From NCBI RefSeq assembly GCF_003184185.1, contig NZ_QHJG01000006.1, positions 62,001 through 126,000 on the forward strand: a stretch of DNA of 64,000 bases. Reading direction: 5' to 3'. Shown here in pieces: positions 18,095-25,564 of the stretch. The position numbers and the translations under genes are program-made. This DNA is from Legionella qingyii (lineage in GTDB: Bacteria > Pseudomonadota > Gammaproteobacteria > Legionellales > Legionellaceae). How positions within the stretch are numbered: the stretch's first letter is position 1; each line of letters starts with the position of its first letter. The notes under the pieces are model-generated. The model saw only the letters and a list, made by a program, of their open reading frames with translations. It did not search any database and was not told where the DNA came from.

Positions 18095-18362
18095 TCCTCG
18101 TTTAATTAAGCATAACAAAATGTTTTAAATTATCATCGCCTTTTTATCTCATATTCGTGTAAGAAATTTCTCAAACTGAGATAAACCCGCAAAAGAACAG
18201 AATGTGCTGATCGTCAAAATGTAAGTCTTAAGCTTTTTTCCATTTCGCTCAATTCAAATTGCTCCATGGAAAATTAATTACCCAGGTTGTACGGTAAAAA
18301 GGGTAGAACTAATATTTTCTTAATGAGAAAGGTGTATAATCCGGCATCAGTTCACCAACAAT

Positions 18363-19814
18363 TTGATAAAAGTGCGCGACAAATTATTTTATACGCTCGA
18401 AGAAGAACAATCTATTACTCGTATTCAAAGTACAATCCGGGGAAGACTACATCGAAAAAAATTAGGTATTTATCATGCGCGAGATGTGGGTATGACTTAT
18501 GAATCCACATGGTTGGTAGGCAATGATCCTAAAATCGAAGGCTTAGAGCCCTATGTAACTCCAACAGGAAAAATTGCTTTAGTAGGAACTTCTGGCTTAC
18601 GTTCGCTTGGTTTAATCTGCGAGCTTGCTAATCAAGAGAATATACCTAAGCTTATTATTGTTGATAATAGTCTCAAAGTTATTCGTTTTTGGAGGCTACT
18701 GAGGGACTTGGCAGAACGCGTCGCCCCCCCAAATTTTCAAGTGTCTTTTGAGTCTTTTTTGCAAGAACATTCCTCTTTATTTAGAACCATTTCTGAAATA
18801 ATTGACCCCAATATTAAGTATGAAAATCAAGATCCAGTAAGTTATATGAATAGCTTGATAGCTCAGTATGGTTTGGATTATGTCTTGTCTGTAATCAAAA
18901 ACATGGTAATAATTGGTCAATCATGGGCAGAATCAAGTTTATTTATAGCCCTAAATAATATCTTAAAATTACATGGAATTGAAAAAACCTATACCTATCC
19001 TTCAAATATTGAAGCTTGCGTAGATGCCACTACAAGAGCTCAAGTTGCGACTAGCATAAAACTATTTAAACCTTGTTTATCCATTGCTTCGAATAATCAA
19101 GGTGGGATGCCAACCAAGGTTTTTCTTAAAATACCTGAGACACTAGAACAATCTCAGTTATCTCAAATTTCATTCGCTGCGATTCAAGAAATTATTGATG
19201 AAGAGCCTTACCGTGATTTGATAGCATCTAGTGCTAATTTGACGGTTAATATTCAGGAACTACTTAAGAAGCTTTTTTCTGCTATTCCTGGGCACGATAA
19301 CAAATTATCCATGATATCAAATATAATATTGAGAAATATGAACGCAGCATTCTCAAACATTAAGGGAATAATTCATCCTGATAAACAAAAGCAAATGGTT
19401 TGCTTGTTTTTAGGAGGCGTTATTTTTGCCATGGCCTGTGACAACTTAAAATACGGTTATCGTTGTAACGATGAATTTAAAAAATATATTGTACACCTTG
19501 TTTCATCTGTGCGAGAAGAACCAGTATCTAATTTACATTGTATTCTTGGCGACAAATTGTTCTTTGGCGAAGACCCTTCTTTTTTACAAGAAGTTGGTAA
19601 TAAAGTCCTCTCAAATTTGTCTGGGGCGTTTCTTTGGAATCTCTTTACTCAGACTTTAAATATGGGCTTTGGTACACCAAGAGCTTTTTTGCCTAAGCTT
19701 GATGCGACTAATCTAGCGTTGTTACTTAATTTTTGTGAACAACATTCGGATAATTTAGAGCGCGTTGATTTTGAAGTCAAACCTTTGGGTACAGAATTAG
19801 GATGCCGCATATAG
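18363..19814 (+). CDS. IQ-motif (calmodulin-binding) protein, effector candidate
   Basis: 483 residues from a TTG at 18363; GTG at 18372 is another choice, and neither has a good ribosome site. Residues 21-34 (IQSTIRGRLHRKKL) fit the IQ consensus IQxxxRGxxxRxxL exactly, the eukaryotic calmodulin-binding motif. Residues ~69-95 (GKIALVGTSGLRSLG, then LIIVDNS) look like a Rossmann-type nucleotide or SAM/NAD binding start, with a strand ending in D. The remainder is unrecognised. No signal peptide. A short ORF in another frame starting at ATG 18322 overlaps the front, so the natural N-terminus may have been altered by a frameshift. Legionella uses calmodulin-activated effectors (SidJ is the known case), hence the effector inference. 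Confidence 0.7.
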   Translation: MIKVRDKLFYTLEEEQSITRIQSTIRGRLHRKKLGIYHARDVGMTYESTWLVGNDPKIEGLEPYVTPTGKIALVGTSGLRSLGLICELANQENIPKLIIVDNSLKVIRFWRLLRDLAERVAPPNFQVSFESFLQEHSSLFRTISEIIDPNIKYENQDPVSYMNSLIAQYGLDYVLSVIKNMVIIGQSWAESSLFIALNNILKLHGIEKTYTYPSNIEACVDATTRAQVATSIKLFKPCLSIASNNQGGMPTKVFLKIPETLEQSQLSQISFAAIQEIIDEEPYRDLIASSANLTVNIQELLKKLFSAIPGHDNKLSMISNIILRNMNAAFSNIKGIIHPDKQKQMVCLFLGGVIFAMACDNLKYGYRCNDEFKKYIVHLVSSVREEPVSNLHCILGDKLFFGEDPSFLQEVGNKVLSNLSGAFLWNLFTQTLNMGFGTPRAFLPKLDATNLALLLNFCEQHSDNLERVDFEVKPLGTELGCRI

Positions 19815-19897
19815 TACGGTGATAGCTAAGATCATCCTGATAGTAAAACCTACTGACTAATCTGATGTATAAATTAGTTGAAGATGAATAGAAAGCA

Positions 19898-19915
19898 GGC
19901 CTAAACAATTAGGCC
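19898..19915. terminator. Short hairpin after the IQ-motif gene
   Basis: GGCCTAA (19898-19904) pairs with TTAGGCC (19909-19915) over a four-base loop, about 85 bp after the stop. It is followed by AT-rich sequence without a clean T run. The rest of the gap 19815-20238 has a poly-G run near 20030 and AT-rich promoter-like DNA, but no gene. Confidence 0.45.
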
Positions 19916-20238
19916 GCAATTATATTATAAAATCGTAATAGGTTGGATTGGTGTAGTAAAAATCAAAGATTTTTGCCCGGAAAAATGGATTCAAATTTTT
20001 TTTCAACTTACTTTTTGAAATCCTGCGTTGGGGGGGGGATGAATTTGATAAATTATTATTTAAAAGGCGAAAAGAATTATATTAAATGTATTTAAAATCA
20101 GTTGGTTATTTCTTATTTTTTCCTTCTTTCTTTCAAAAATTGTCCGGCACAAAGGATTTTTTAGGTGAAATTTCTCTTTGTTAATCAATCCTTAAGCTTC
20201 TTTGTTTTACACTGGAGAAAAGTCAAGAGGAGACTAGC

Positions 20239-20481
20239 ATGTCAAACAAGAAACTATCTGAACGTTTAAATCAAGAGCTTGATGAGCTTGGTGTTCCTGC
20301 CCTAATGACCGAGCGAGTCCACGTATGCTCTAAACTGTTCCAATTACCTAAATTTAAAATTGAGGCACTATTACATGGTGTCGTTGCTGTGGATTCTAAC
20401 TCCATGCAAAAAATTGCCAATGAGCTTGAGGTAAGTATGGATTGGTTGTTTGGTGAGGCTAAAGGAGAAACAACGCACTAG
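20239..20481 (+). CDS. Small helix-turn-helix regulator (phage-repressor-like)
   Basis: 80 residues; AGAGGAG sits upstream of the ATG at good spacing. The sequence has the helix pattern of a short lambda-repressor-like DNA-binding domain, with FKIEALLHGVVAVDSNSMQK as the probable turn and recognition helix and ELEVSMDWLFGE as the closing segment, which matches the 'VSxDWLLxG' end common in XRE-type regulators. It would act as a dimeric DNA-binding repressor. It stands alone, between the IQ-motif gene and a convergent hypothetical gene. Targets unknown. Confidence 0.7.
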   Translation: MSNKKLSERLNQELDELGVPALMTERVHVCSKLFQLPKFKIEALLHGVVAVDSNSMQKIANELEVSMDWLFGEAKGETTH

Positions 20482-20542
20482 TCATATTTTAGAGTAGCCT
20501 GGAGACATGCAAAACCCAGGTTGCTCACTAGAGCTCTATTGA

Positions 20543-21145
20543 TTAAGGTTTGAACAAGAGCGACTCATTATGCAATACCCCTACATTGGCAACACCTTGC
20601 TCAGATAACCAACGGTTTACTTTTTTATAGTCGGTGTAAACAGGTAAATCGGTACGCATTGCAGCTTCATGTATTTCTTTTATTACTTCATTAGATAGAA
20701 AATACTCAGGATAATATTTTTGGAGATGATTTTTCAGTTTTTTTCCTTTGTCGGATAACCAAAATCCACCATCAAGGGATGCTGAAATACAAATTTTTTG
20801 AATGTCTCCAAAACGTGAAAAACTAATAAGCTTATGCATAGAGTGCTTTCGTATGTAATGAGCAGTATTTTTGCCAAAAAATTGAGTTTTGCTATAGCGC
20901 TCCTTAACAAGCGCATTAGGTTTTATTAGCCAACTCCATGAATGTCGATTGTTTTTCTTTTCTAATATCCCGCCAAAAAAAAACCAGGTTCCTGAATACC
21001 CTGAGTTTCTGCCAGTGGATTGGTACCATGGAGTGTTATTAATTACCGTGATCAGGCGATAATGATCTTTTTTCCATAAGTTTACTGCGATCATATTGTT
21101 TCGCGAGTGTCGGTTTTTTTTTGTGCTGTTCTCTACAGATTTCAT
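20543..21145 (-). CDS. Hypothetical protein
   Basis: About 200 residues if started at the ATG 21145; a TTG at 21205 extends it, and a later ATG (21094) gives MIAVNLWKKDHYRLITVINN. None has a strong ribosome site. The sequence has a tryptophan- and glycine-rich block (YSGTWFFFGGILEKK) and a basic helical middle. No signal peptide or membrane segment. I do not recognise the family. It is convergent with the small regulator upstream of it. Confidence 0.55.
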   Translation of the reverse strand: MKSVENSTKKNRHSRNNMIAVNLWKKDHYRLITVINNTPWYQSTGRNSGYSGTWFFFGGILEKKNNRHSWSWLIKPNALVKERYSKTQFFGKNTAHYIRKHSMHKLISFSRFGDIQKICISASLDGGFWLSDKGKKLKNHLQKYYPEYFLSNEVIKEIHEAAMRTDLPVYTDYKKVNRWLSEQGVANVGVLHNESLLFKP

Positions 21146-21306
21146 TGAAAATGAACTAGGTGAGTCATGAATATAACAATAAGCCAGACAGCATGTAGAT
21201 TTCAATCGCTACCACCCAATCTACACTCAAATCTGGCTTTTCCCCAAGATTCTTCACTTGCGACTAAGAGACAAAACACGCATGGGCGAGGGGGTAATGA
21301 CACACC

Positions 21307-21657
21307 CTAGGATAATCGATGATAAATATTAACCCCATGGTTGAATACGTCAGTAACATTAGCGACGCTGGGAATAGTTGAGTTACCTGAAAAAAAGGCG
21401 AGTCCTGCTTGTATACCGCGAGCAAAATTGGCACCTGCGGCTAAATTATTTAATGCATTAGGAGCAATTGCCTCGAATGCATGAATTGCGACATCGGGAA
21501 GATATTCTATTGCTGCGGCTTCTGGGTTATTGACGTATTGAAACATAACAAGTGTGGCCACCAGTGCATTGTAACCACGATATATTGTGCTCCAATTTAA
21601 AAGATTGTGCATAGTTACTGGTTTTGAGGTTGTTTGAAGTTGTTTTTCATAAGCCAT
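21307..21657 (-). CDS. Small hypothetical protein
   Basis: 116 residues, AGGAGT before the ATG. It is alanine- and asparagine-rich with moderately hydrophobic helices (ALVATLVMFQYVNN, NFARGIQAGLAFFSG) that could associate with membrane. It shares its general style with the divergent gene at 21939, which also has AT-rich upstream DNA. Function unknown. Confidence 0.6.
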   Translation of the reverse strand: MAYEKQLQTTSKPVTMHNLLNWSTIYRGYNALVATLVMFQYVNNPEAAAIEYLPDVAIHAFEAIAPNALNNLAAGANFARGIQAGLAFFSGNSTIPSVANVTDVFNHGVNIYHRLS

Positions 21658-21938
21658 TTTTAGTACTCCTTGTTTTTGTAAAAACCAAAAATCATACTTT
21701 CGCTCACCGTATTATAAGGTAAATTATAAATTTTAAAATGAACTAAATTTTTTGATTGATCTCTCTTTGATTCTTTTTTACTCATGACATTGAAGTAGAA
21801 AAAAAACAAGTTAAAATAATAAGTTACTTATGGAAAACCTTAATTCAAATATTTGAAGAGTTTTCATTAGTTACAATCAACTCACGATTAAATTCTAATT
21901 TGATCCAATCTATTTTATCTTTTAAAAGGATTTTAAAA

Positions 21939-22520
21939 ATGCCACAAGGAACAACTTATTCTACTGTATTAGAGCGTCTTCAGGCGCGGGCGCCACAGTC
22001 CTCATCTGCCCATAGAAACGCACAACGTGGTAACGCTGGACTGGCTGTGACTCAACTCTCAGTACAAGCCGGCATGCAAATTGTTAACGCAACCAGCCCT
22101 ATTCCTTTAATCCCTATATCTTTTGCCCAGGTACTCAATTCCGGTTATGCTCTATGTCGCGAGGATACCCATCTTAATGAAAAAGTAATTCAAGGGCTTC
22201 AAGCGATTTTTTCTGCCGTTATCTTGGGTTTAGCGATAACTTTGGTGTTTGATGATGAGCAGATAGTTGGACAAGTCATGTACTTATTTCAACTTCTCTA
22301 TAGTTCTCTACTTCTGGTTTCATGGGGGGGGAGTGAAGTTTCAAAAGAGCCCACCCCAACGTCTACAGCTAACGCAGTTGCTCCTCGTATGCTTAAAAGC
22401 ATAATTAAGAATCCCATTGAAGATGATGAAGAAATGGGCAAACAAAGTGAGCATGAAGATGATGCAGAAAACGATGAGGAGATGCAGTTAAGTAACAGAA
22501 AAAATACTTCTTCGCGATAA
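21939..22520 (+). CDS. Membrane protein with acidic C-terminus, effector candidate
   Basis: 193 residues from ATG 21939, chosen because AAAGGA lies just upstream (a TTG at 21900 also reads in). Two hydrophobic segments (VIQGLQAIFSAVILGLAITL and QVMYLFQLLYSSLLLVSW) suggest a hairpin in the membrane. The last ~45 residues are strongly acidic (NPIEDDEEMGKQSEHEDDAE). Membrane hairpin plus an acidic tail is frequent in Legionella translocated proteins; this is inference. It is the divergent partner of 21307-21657. Confidence 0.6.
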   Translation: MPQGTTYSTVLERLQARAPQSSSAHRNAQRGNAGLAVTQLSVQAGMQIVNATSPIPLIPISFAQVLNSGYALCREDTHLNEKVIQGLQAIFSAVILGLAITLVFDDEQIVGQVMYLFQLLYSSLLLVSWGGSEVSKEPTPTSTANAVAPRMLKSIIKNPIEDDEEMGKQSEHEDDAENDEEMQLSNRKNTSSR

Positions 22521-22597
22521 CAGGAAAAAATGTATGCTTGGAGGCAAACGCAAACTGTTTCCTATCTGAATAGTCCCAAGAAAATACTGGGCCTATT

Positions 22598-23701
22598 TTA
22601 AGGCGAGGGAGTATGTGATTTAGCGTCGCCAAGCGGCATGTCATTAAGTGTTTTTTCGAATACGTCGTAATTATTGGAGTTTGACTCGGTATTAAGTATG
22701 GGAAAAAGAAGGTGTTGAAAAAAAACGGCTCTTTTTTCAATTTCTTCGGCATAGATTTCTGCTACAAGTTCGGGCTCATTTTTAAAAGCGCCACAACCCC
22801 AGGCGCCAAGGACTGCATGTGATTGTCCTGCAAGAATTAATGTATCGAGTTGGGCCGCAATTCGTCGGCGTAGATCTTCCCTGTGTTCTTTTAATACCTG
22901 AGGGTCTGTTGATTGGGACTCAGCAAAGTGCTCGGGAGCCGCTGACCTTAATTCATAAAAAGGAAAAATACTGTCCGCCGGAAGAAGTGCATAACTCAAA
23001 TCTGGACTTACAACGTGTCCAGATGCCCCAAAGTCCTCCATCGTCGAAGGCAGCATTATTTCCGGGCCTCTAAAACATATTCTAGGTTCTGTGTCATGGA
23101 GGGTTTTATAGATTTCCTCAGGATAAATTATGGGGCAACGTTCCTTTAGAATGTCACGCTCTTTGGCGGTCATTTTTTTTCTGGCTTCTACTAACGCGGT
23201 TCCCTCCTCAGTATATACAAACAGGTTAGTCTCCTTATCCAATGTGACTATTTTATCCACTAACGAAAGTATGCATGTACTTCGATGCCATATATTTTCT
23301 TCTAGAGCGCTGCCACCTTCTAATGCTGCCCCCCCGGGATAGCGTTTATTTGATGGATTTAATAAGGTATAAGTTACGGCATTGTCCTTAGTTGCTTTTA
23401 AAGTTGCATCACCCCAATCTTGATATTTGACTTCAACTCTCGGGACAAATGCAGAGGTTGTTGCAGAGTTTAATTCTTTCCAACGCTTCATATTACTTAT
23501 GGCAGTTTTCTGTAAGTATTGATATTCATCGGCATTGGTTACCTTAACTATTGTTTTATAGATACTATCATGACGCCAAAGATCCCCAGATAAGCTTCCT
23601 TTGAGAAAGCTGGGTCTATGTGATTCGTGAACTGTATAAATGGAAGAATATACTTCATTTGAAGGCATGCGACCTCTGAAAAATCTTATCCTACCGAGCA
23701 T
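22598..23701 (-). CDS. Bacterial-type poly(ADP-ribose) glycohydrolase / macrodomain protein
   Basis: 367 residues. The signature of the TIGR02452/microbial PARG family is present: LNPSNKRYPGGAALEGG (about 114-130), the catalytic-loop Glu pair at 134-135 (SALEENIWHRST), and VLGAWGCGAFKNEPELVAEI (about 297-316). Family members remove ADP-ribose from proteins or shorten poly(ADP-ribose). No signal peptide. GAGGA precedes the ATG. ADP-ribosylation is a major theme of Legionella effectors, so it might act in the host or reverse ADP-ribosylation within the bacterium. The C-terminal ~40 residues are a low-complexity tail. Confidence 0.85.
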   Translation of the reverse strand: MLGRIRFFRGRMPSNEVYSSIYTVHESHRPSFLKGSLSGDLWRHDSIYKTIVKVTNADEYQYLQKTAISNMKRWKELNSATTSAFVPRVEVKYQDWGDATLKATKDNAVTYTLLNPSNKRYPGGAALEGGSALEENIWHRSTCILSLVDKIVTLDKETNLFVYTEEGTALVEARKKMTAKERDILKERCPIIYPEEIYKTLHDTEPRICFRGPEIMLPSTMEDFGASGHVVSPDLSYALLPADSIFPFYELRSAAPEHFAESQSTDPQVLKEHREDLRRRIAAQLDTLILAGQSHAVLGAWGCGAFKNEPELVAEIYAEEIEKRAVFFQHLLFPILNTESNSNNYDVFEKTLNDMPLGDAKSHTPSP

Positions 23702-24025
23702 AATTTAAATCCTCAATGTAACTAGCAGCCGCTTGAATTCGATTTACATCGGCCTATTACTTTAAATGTCCTTTAGTCAAAAGCACAATAATGGCAATTA
23801 AAATAATCAATTAGAGCATATATTTATCATAGTGTATCTAGGTTGGAATTCAAGAATGCCCATAGCTATTCAGCGTATTTCATTAAACGATATGAAAATT
23901 TGTTTAGTTTTTGGGACGGTTATTTAATTGGAAAAAGGCATGAAAGAGAATCCATAATATATTATCTATAATTTAATTCATTAAATGAGGTATATTAAAA
24001 GTTCATAAAACAAGGAGTGTTTATT
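23702..24025. other. Intergenic region without visible gene
   Basis: About 320 bp of AT-rich DNA between the divergent PARG-type gene and the small exported protein. It probably holds both promoters. I see no convincing RNA, repeat or short gene. Confidence 0.4.
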
Positions 24026-24364
24026 ATGAGAAGAAATTCCATAAAGAATTTGAGTGGTTTCGTCATCCTTTCTTTTTCAATTCAAGCCGTAGCTAATGAT
24101 ACGATTCGAGTGCATGTCAAAACAAATGAAAAAACAGCGGCCGCATTAGGATATACTGTGGATGGTAAAAAATCAGGGTCTCGCGGAAAATCCTATGAAG
24201 GAAAAGGGCCTATAAATAAAGAATATGTATTTGGATATAGAAAAAACTCGGCATTTGGTCCCGATGTTTTATGCGGTTCACACGTTCTAACCAAAGACAG
24301 TATTGTAACGTTAATCACTAAAGGTGAACATTGCTCTATTGTAGTAAATAAAATAGGAACCTAA
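24026..24364 (+). CDS. Small exported protein
   Basis: 112 residues from ATG 24026 with AAGGAG upstream. A clear signal peptide (MRRNSIKNLSGFVILSFSIQ, cleavage after AVA) precedes a basic, glycine/lysine-rich mature part with two cysteines (near residues 83 and 100) that could form a disulphide. Periplasmic or secreted; function unknown. It is convergent with the thiamine operon. Confidence 0.65.
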   Translation: MRRNSIKNLSGFVILSFSIQAVANDTIRVHVKTNEKTAAALGYTVDGKKSGSRGKSYEGKGPINKEYVFGYRKNSAFGPDVLCGSHVLTKDSIVTLITKGEHCSIVVNKIGT

Positions 24365-24418
24365 AGAAGCACTTTTATTGTGCATGATGGGTGCGTTTGA
24401 ACTTTGTCGAAATGGAGC

Positions 24419-25072
24419 CTATCGGACAGATAGTGCTGCATCCTCCATCATTTGTTCATAAATCAAAACTAAAACGGAACCGTGCTGAACCTCCAAAAAG
24501 ATTTCCGGCAAGTGAGTTCGATTAAAACACGAGGTTTTTCCTGGAAAGGAAAGATGTGCGTCATTGAGCTCCCATTGCAGACCAATTGAAGATAGGGTTG
24601 CCTCAGGTATTCCCATTAATGAAATTTTTGTCTGTACTGGCAATGAAAGATTCATTCTGGAGTGTTCATTAAGCACAAAACCTCTTATAGGTGGAGCATA
24701 CAAAAGACAGTTTGTTTCCATAAAGATATTCATGTTATTCAGTATATGATCCAAATGCCCACCATTTATGCCAACGATAATAGCTGGCAATAAATCATTA
24801 TCTTTTAAATAACACAGAGCTTTTTGGTAATCACTGCTGTTTTGATCCGGTGTATGAAGAAAAGGGTGATTTTCCAGAAGAGTTGGGTGTACAGAATCTA
24901 AATCTCCGGTAATTAATTGAGGACGAATTCCAAGCTCATATAAACTGTTTGCGGCGCCATCAGCTGCGATAATGGGCAAATTCATCGTCACAAAAAAAGA
25001 TGAATCGGGTAATTCTCCATTGAGGCATAAAATAGATTGATAGCCGCTTAAATTAATTACATCGTGCATCAT
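24419..25072 (-). CDS. thiN: Thiamine pyrophosphokinase
   Basis: 217 residues. The family motifs are clear: AADGAANSLYELGIRPQLIT, GDLDS (about 56-60), the DQNSSDYQKAL block and GINGGHLDHILNNM. The enzyme transfers pyrophosphate from ATP to thiamine, giving TPP. The aspartates of GDLDS and the DQ..SD block bind Mg-ATP. It overlaps the transporter gene by 20 bp and is in the same transcript, downstream of a TPP riboswitch, so it serves salvage of imported thiamine. Confidence 0.92.
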   Translation of the reverse strand: MMHDVINLSGYQSILCLNGELPDSSFFVTMNLPIIAADGAANSLYELGIRPQLITGDLDSVHPTLLENHPFLHTPDQNSSDYQKALCYLKDNDLLPAIIVGINGGHLDHILNNMNIFMETNCLLYAPPIRGFVLNEHSRMNLSLPVQTKISLMGIPEATLSSIGLQWELNDAHLSFPGKTSCFNRTHLPEIFLEVQHGSVLVLIYEQMMEDAALSVR

Positions 25073-25319
25073 AATATCTTTTTAACAAAATAAGCAGCAA
25101 ACTGACAATCAAACCCACCACATTAGAACTGATTACAAAGAAGGAGTCCGTGCTACTCCCATAAATAATCCAAGCTAAAGAACAAATGAGGTAATTGACT
25201 AGCATGATCATGGAAAGATCTTGGGTTGATCGCGTTTTTAATGATTTGATAATTTGTGGTAATAAACCAATAAACGAAGTAACAAAAGCAACACAGCCTG
25301 AAAACAAAACAATAGACAC
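25053..25319 (-). CDS. SemiSWEET/PQ-loop transporter, probable thiamine importer
   Basis: 88 residues with three membrane segments and the PQ-loop (GLLPQIIKSLKTRSTQDLS), the size and layout of a SemiSWEET half-transporter, which works as a dimer. The start is GTG at 25319: GGAGG lies five bases upstream, and an ATG two bases earlier is out of frame. SemiSWEETs usually carry sugars, but the TPP riboswitch in front and the overlapping thiN argue that this one moves thiamine or a precursor. PnuT, a known thiamine transporter, belongs to the structurally related PnuC group. The substrate is inferred from context. Confidence 0.85.
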   Translation of the reverse strand: MSIVLFSGCVAFVTSFIGLLPQIIKSLKTRSTQDLSMIMLVNYLICSLAWIIYGSSTDSFFVISSNVVGLIVSLLLILLKRYYDARCN

Positions 25320-25403
25320 ATTTTCCTCCGCTCAGACGAATGAGATCAGGTTCAAAGGGTTGGTTTAATCCTCTCAGCCATATAACAGGCACCCCCAATG
25401 TAC
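25316..25403 (-). promoter_or_regulatory. TPP riboswitch (THI element)
   Basis: On the minus strand the conserved blocks are present in order: GGGGGTGCC, GGCTGAGAGG, and ACCCTTTGAACCTGATC, ending with GAGCGGAGG. GTACATT at the 5' side (25397-25403) can pair with AATGTGT at the 3' side (25316-25322) as helix P1; this 3' strand contains the GTG start codon of the transporter gene, and the ribosome site is inside the aptamer's 3' end. TPP binding would therefore hide the start region, giving translational shut-off. No separate terminator hairpin is seen. Confidence 0.93.
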
Positions 25404-25499
25404 AAATATTATTCTAGCATGAAAGAGCCTAACGACAAAGGTATATTTAGGAATGGCGGGCTATTTTTCACAATTAATTATATATAAAAACAACATATT

Positions 25500-25519
25500 G
25501 TTAATATTTTGTTAAGGTT
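25500..25519 (+). promoter_or_regulatory. PmrA-type box upstream of the ankyrin effector candidate
   Basis: GTTAATATT, two bases, then GTTAAGGTT (25500-25519). The published L. pneumophila PmrA site is a tandem cTTAATatT with two bases between. The first half fits at eight of nine positions, the second less well. The distance to the ATG at 25565 is 45 bp. It suggests control by the PmrAB two-component system that governs many Dot/Icm effector genes. Confidence 0.55.
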
Positions 25520-25564
25520 AAGGATTTAAAATTTGCTCATAGAGTGTTCAATTAGGTAGTGCTT

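Noticed and set aside
20020..20045. Poly-G run before the small regulator as a phase-variable switch
   Set aside because: It lies about 200 bp from the gene and in no reading frame; nothing shows it affects expression.
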